Source: DYIB01 sp049320945 (GTDB lineage: Bacteria > Pseudomonadota > Gammaproteobacteria > Burkholderiales > Rhodocyclaceae). From it: DNA of 14,512 nt. The translations under genes were made by a program, and so were the position numbers. This document shows, piece by piece, positions 13,334 through 14,512 of the stretch (its first letter is position 1; each line of letters begins with the position of its first letter). The notes under the pieces are model-generated. The model was not told the origin of the DNA and ran no database searches. It saw only the letters and a list, made by a program, of their open reading frames with translations. The stretch is taken from NCBI GenBank assembly GCA_049320945.1, contig JBMOQT010000062.1, positions 1-14,512 on the forward strand, given 5' to 3'.

Positions 13334-13786
13334 TCAGCCCGCTGACCCTTCATCGCTGAGCGTAATACTGTTCTCCTGGCACCACTCGCGCAATGCCTCC
13401 TGGGTCGCGCTTTCTTCGAACGCGTGCCATCTTTCGAGCACACCTCGAGAGGCCAAGAAATCCTTGAAGCGACGGTAAGCGCCCTTCCTCCGGAAGAAAG
13501 CAGCGACGGTGTCGTAGTCGTCGGGAAGTTCCCGAGCAGCGAACGACAGGACCAGATCTCGACCCAGATCCAGATCGTTCTTATGCGGCACCTGAATGTA
13601 TCGATCGGAGGTATCGAGGTCGTCAGGGATCTCCTCTTCCAGTTCGACCACGGACGACACCCAAAAGATTGCTCCGGTGTCGATGTTGATGTACGCGCTG
13701 TTTCCGAATGGCGCGCCGGAGCTGATGAACTCGAACGCTTCAAGAAGCTCCGAGAACTTAACCGTAGCAACGGGTGGCGCTGTCAT
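13334..13786 (-). CDS. UPF0158 family protein
   Basis: Protein of 150 residues of unknown function. The family signature is in the C-terminal third: RRKGAYRRFKDFLASRGV (about 99-116), ERWHAF (118-123) and ALREWCQENSI (131-141). An acidic N-terminal half carries the usual substrate-like strand INIDTGAIFWVS and the PHKNDLDLGRDL segment. It is soluble, with no signal or membrane segment. Codon use and GC (about half G+C in a sampled stretch) are clearly lower than the genes to the left, consistent with acquisition or a different history. No ribosome binding site precedes the ATG. A minus-strand TGA of a short upstream frame ends 1 nt before it, so coupling is possible. Confidence 0.8.
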   Translation of the reverse strand: MTAPPVATVKFSELLEAFEFISSGAPFGNSAYINIDTGAIFWVSSVVELEEEIPDDLDTSDRYIQVPHKNDLDLGRDLVLSFAARELPDDYDTVAAFFRRKGAYRRFKDFLASRGVLERWHAFEESATQEALREWCQENSITLSDEGSAG

Positions 13787-13787
13787 A

Positions 13788-13898
13788 TCATGTCAAGAGC
13801 TGGGGAACATGCGCCTGGGCCGCCTGCGCTCGGGCGATCTCCTTGCTGAAGGCCTGCCGTGCGCAGAGCTTGGCCATCTTGAAGTCGATGCGCGCCAC
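13788..13898 (-). CDS. Short coding-like stretch, unrecognised, possibly a gene fragment
   Basis: A frame of about 36 codons from GTG 13898 (or 29 from ATG 13877) reads IDFKMAKLCARQAFSKEIAR and on to HVPQLLT. Its third positions are strongly G/C, unlike the cupin gene just upstream, which suggests real or former coding. It begins 2 nt after the cupin stop and ends 1 nt before the UPF0158 start. No good ribosome binding site is seen. I do not recognise the protein; it may be the tail of a broken gene or a small linking gene. Confidence 0.3.
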   Translation of the reverse strand: MARIDFKMAKLCARQAFSKEIARAQAAQAHVPQLLT

Positions 13899-13900
13899 GT

Positions 13901-14464
13901 CTATTTCTTTGTGGTATTGAATCGTTCCTCTGCTTCTCGAAATAGAGATCTGACCCTGTCTATGTTCCATGGCCGTTCTATCAACGTTTCGTGATCCCAC
14001 TCGCTTCTCGGTTCATCGGGATTGAAAAAGTTACCGCCATAGACATGTATGGCGCAAGTCATTTTGCCAACTGGATTGAGGACAGAATGGATGGTGTCGC
14101 GGCCAAGTGCAGCCACGTCGCCGACCCCGAGCGATCTGGCTCCTGCCGCCTCGATCGTCGTTGCTGTCCTGCGCCAAAAAATGTTGTCTTCCCTGCCCGA
14201 ATATATGCCGACCACTGAAAACATCTGATGATTGTGTGGCATAAGACTCATGTACGGCGCCCAGACGAAGTTGATGATTGTTAGATCATGGGCTATATGG
14301 AGTGGCGTAATGCCCGCATGTTCCGGCTCACCAAGCGCCGACATCATCCCCGCGCCATCCGAAACCGCTTTTGCCACAAGCTCGCGTGCCCCGGCTCCGA
14401 TTTTTCTAGACACGAATTTGGGGTTAAATCGTGTCTGAAGAAGGAGCCACAGAATGTCGAACAA
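13901..14464 (-). CDS. Cysteine-dioxygenase-type cupin, N-terminal end uncertain or truncated
   Basis: Single-domain cupin of the cysteine dioxygenase/3-mercaptopropionate dioxygenase group, expected to bind iron. The three-histidine metal site is visible: MSLMPHNHQMF (two histidines, codons about 14228-14236) and DTIHSVLNP (codon about 14087-14089). Other family segments are VVGIYSGREDNIFWRR and CAIHVYGGNFF. The C-terminus (RSEWDHETLIERP) is complete. Upstream, recognisable similarity begins near ARELVAKAVSD (about 14394). The leading residues (FDILWLLLQTRFNPKFVSRK) do not look like the usual N-terminal helix. The frame has a TTG at 14464 but stays open to the window edge, so no start can be fixed. 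The likely cause is an insertion at about 14405. Activity and substrate are unknown. Confidence 0.7.
   Translation of the reverse strand: MFDILWLLLQTRFNPKFVSRKIGAGARELVAKAVSDGAGMMSALGEPEHAGITPLHIAHDLTIINFVWAPYMSLMPHNHQMFSVVGIYSGREDNIFWRRTATTIEAAGARSLGVGDVAALGRDTIHSVLNPVGKMTCAIHVYGGNFFNPDEPRSEWDHETLIERPWNIDRVRSLFREAEERFNTTKK
14408..14436. repeat. Inverted repeat at the cupin 5' junction
   Basis: AGACACGA (14408-14415) and TCGTGTCT (14429-14436) are perfect 8-bp inverted copies around 13 nt, directly before a plus-strand start. It could be the left end or an internal dyad of an insertion element, or an operator. Confidence 0.5.
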
Positions 14465-14512
14465 ATCGAAAGTCAGGGAGGTTGCGCCGGGCTCGCCGGA
14501 AGGAGCGCGTAG
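14454..14512 (+). CDS. Start of a plus-strand gene, 3' partial, possibly of an inserted element
   Basis: ATG 14454 has a perfect AAGGAG at 14441-14446, 7 nt upstream, the best ribosome binding site in this part of the window. The 19 visible codons read MSNKSKVREVAPGSPEGAR without a stop before the window ends. This is too short to name. A basic start behind an inverted repeat that breaks another gene suggests a transposase or similar, but that is inference. It runs antisense to the open upstream extension of the cupin frame, and the two are unlikely both to be real. Confidence 0.45.
   Translation, partial: MSNKSKVREVAPGSPEGAR

Noticed and set aside
13901..14000. Extension of the short 13788-13898 frame upstream to 14000 as a 70-residue protein.
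   Set aside because: The upstream part overlaps the cupin C-terminus, which is clearly coding in the other frame.
1..14512. CRISPR arrays, tRNA or rRNA genes, phage or toxin-antitoxin systems.
   Set aside because: No regularly spaced repeats, cloverleaf-like sequences, ribosomal RNA segments or phage proteins were seen on reading; the only mobile-like signal is at the extreme right edge.

Overview
The window is chromosomal DNA from a proteobacterium, most likely a betaproteobacterium of the Rhodocyclales/Nitrosomonadales type. This is inferred from the high GC of most genes, their strong G/C third-position bias, and gene pairings such as a UbiH-type hydroxylase with DsbC, a DUF815 ATPase with a Nudix-ThiE fusion, and a divergent DUF2917/GcvA-like LysR pair. 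The species cannot be named from sequence reading alone. No rRNA, tRNA or CRISPR array is visible.

Layout. (1) Positions 1-1661, plus strand: the 3' part of a UbiH/UbiF-family flavin hydroxylase, then a DsbC-type periplasmic disulfide isomerase. (2) 1744-4899, minus strand: a three-gene overlapping operon for a 2-oxoacid dehydrogenase complex, probably pyruvate dehydrogenase (E1 alpha, E1 beta, E2). No E3 gene is in the window. (3) 5044-6246, minus strand: an Amt ammonium transporter. Its upstream region holds a good sigma-54 promoter and two NtrC-like dyads 31 bp apart, so the gene is probably induced by nitrogen limitation. (4) 6416-7663, minus strand: the MltA lytic transglycosylase lipoprotein. 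Divergent from it at 7728-9693 are a 36-residue membrane protein, a DUF815 AAA-type ATPase and a Nudix/ThiE-like fusion, packed as an operon. (5) 9697-11786, minus strand: DUF2917 protein, GNAT acetyltransferase, PhzF-family isomerase and YacG gyrase inhibitor, probably co-transcribed. (6) 11884-12837, plus strand: a GcvA-like LysR regulator divergent from the DUF2917 gene. It overlaps by 4 bp, tail to tail, the minus-strand PaaI-type thioesterase gene at 12834-13238.

(7) 13239-14512 differs in character. GC falls to about half in sampled stretches, against roughly 70% before. It holds a REP-like hairpin, a UPF0158 gene, a short unrecognised coding stretch, and a cysteine-dioxygenase-type cupin whose N-terminal end looks replaced. 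At the right edge a perfect 8-bp inverted repeat and a plus-strand start with a strong ribosome binding site suggest the left end of an inserted element.

Most of the window is ordinary housekeeping and metabolic sequence; no clearly new multi-gene system is visible. The points most worth following up are the nitrogen-control region in front of amt, the tiny membrane protein coupled to the DUF815 ATPase, and the disrupted low-GC right end.
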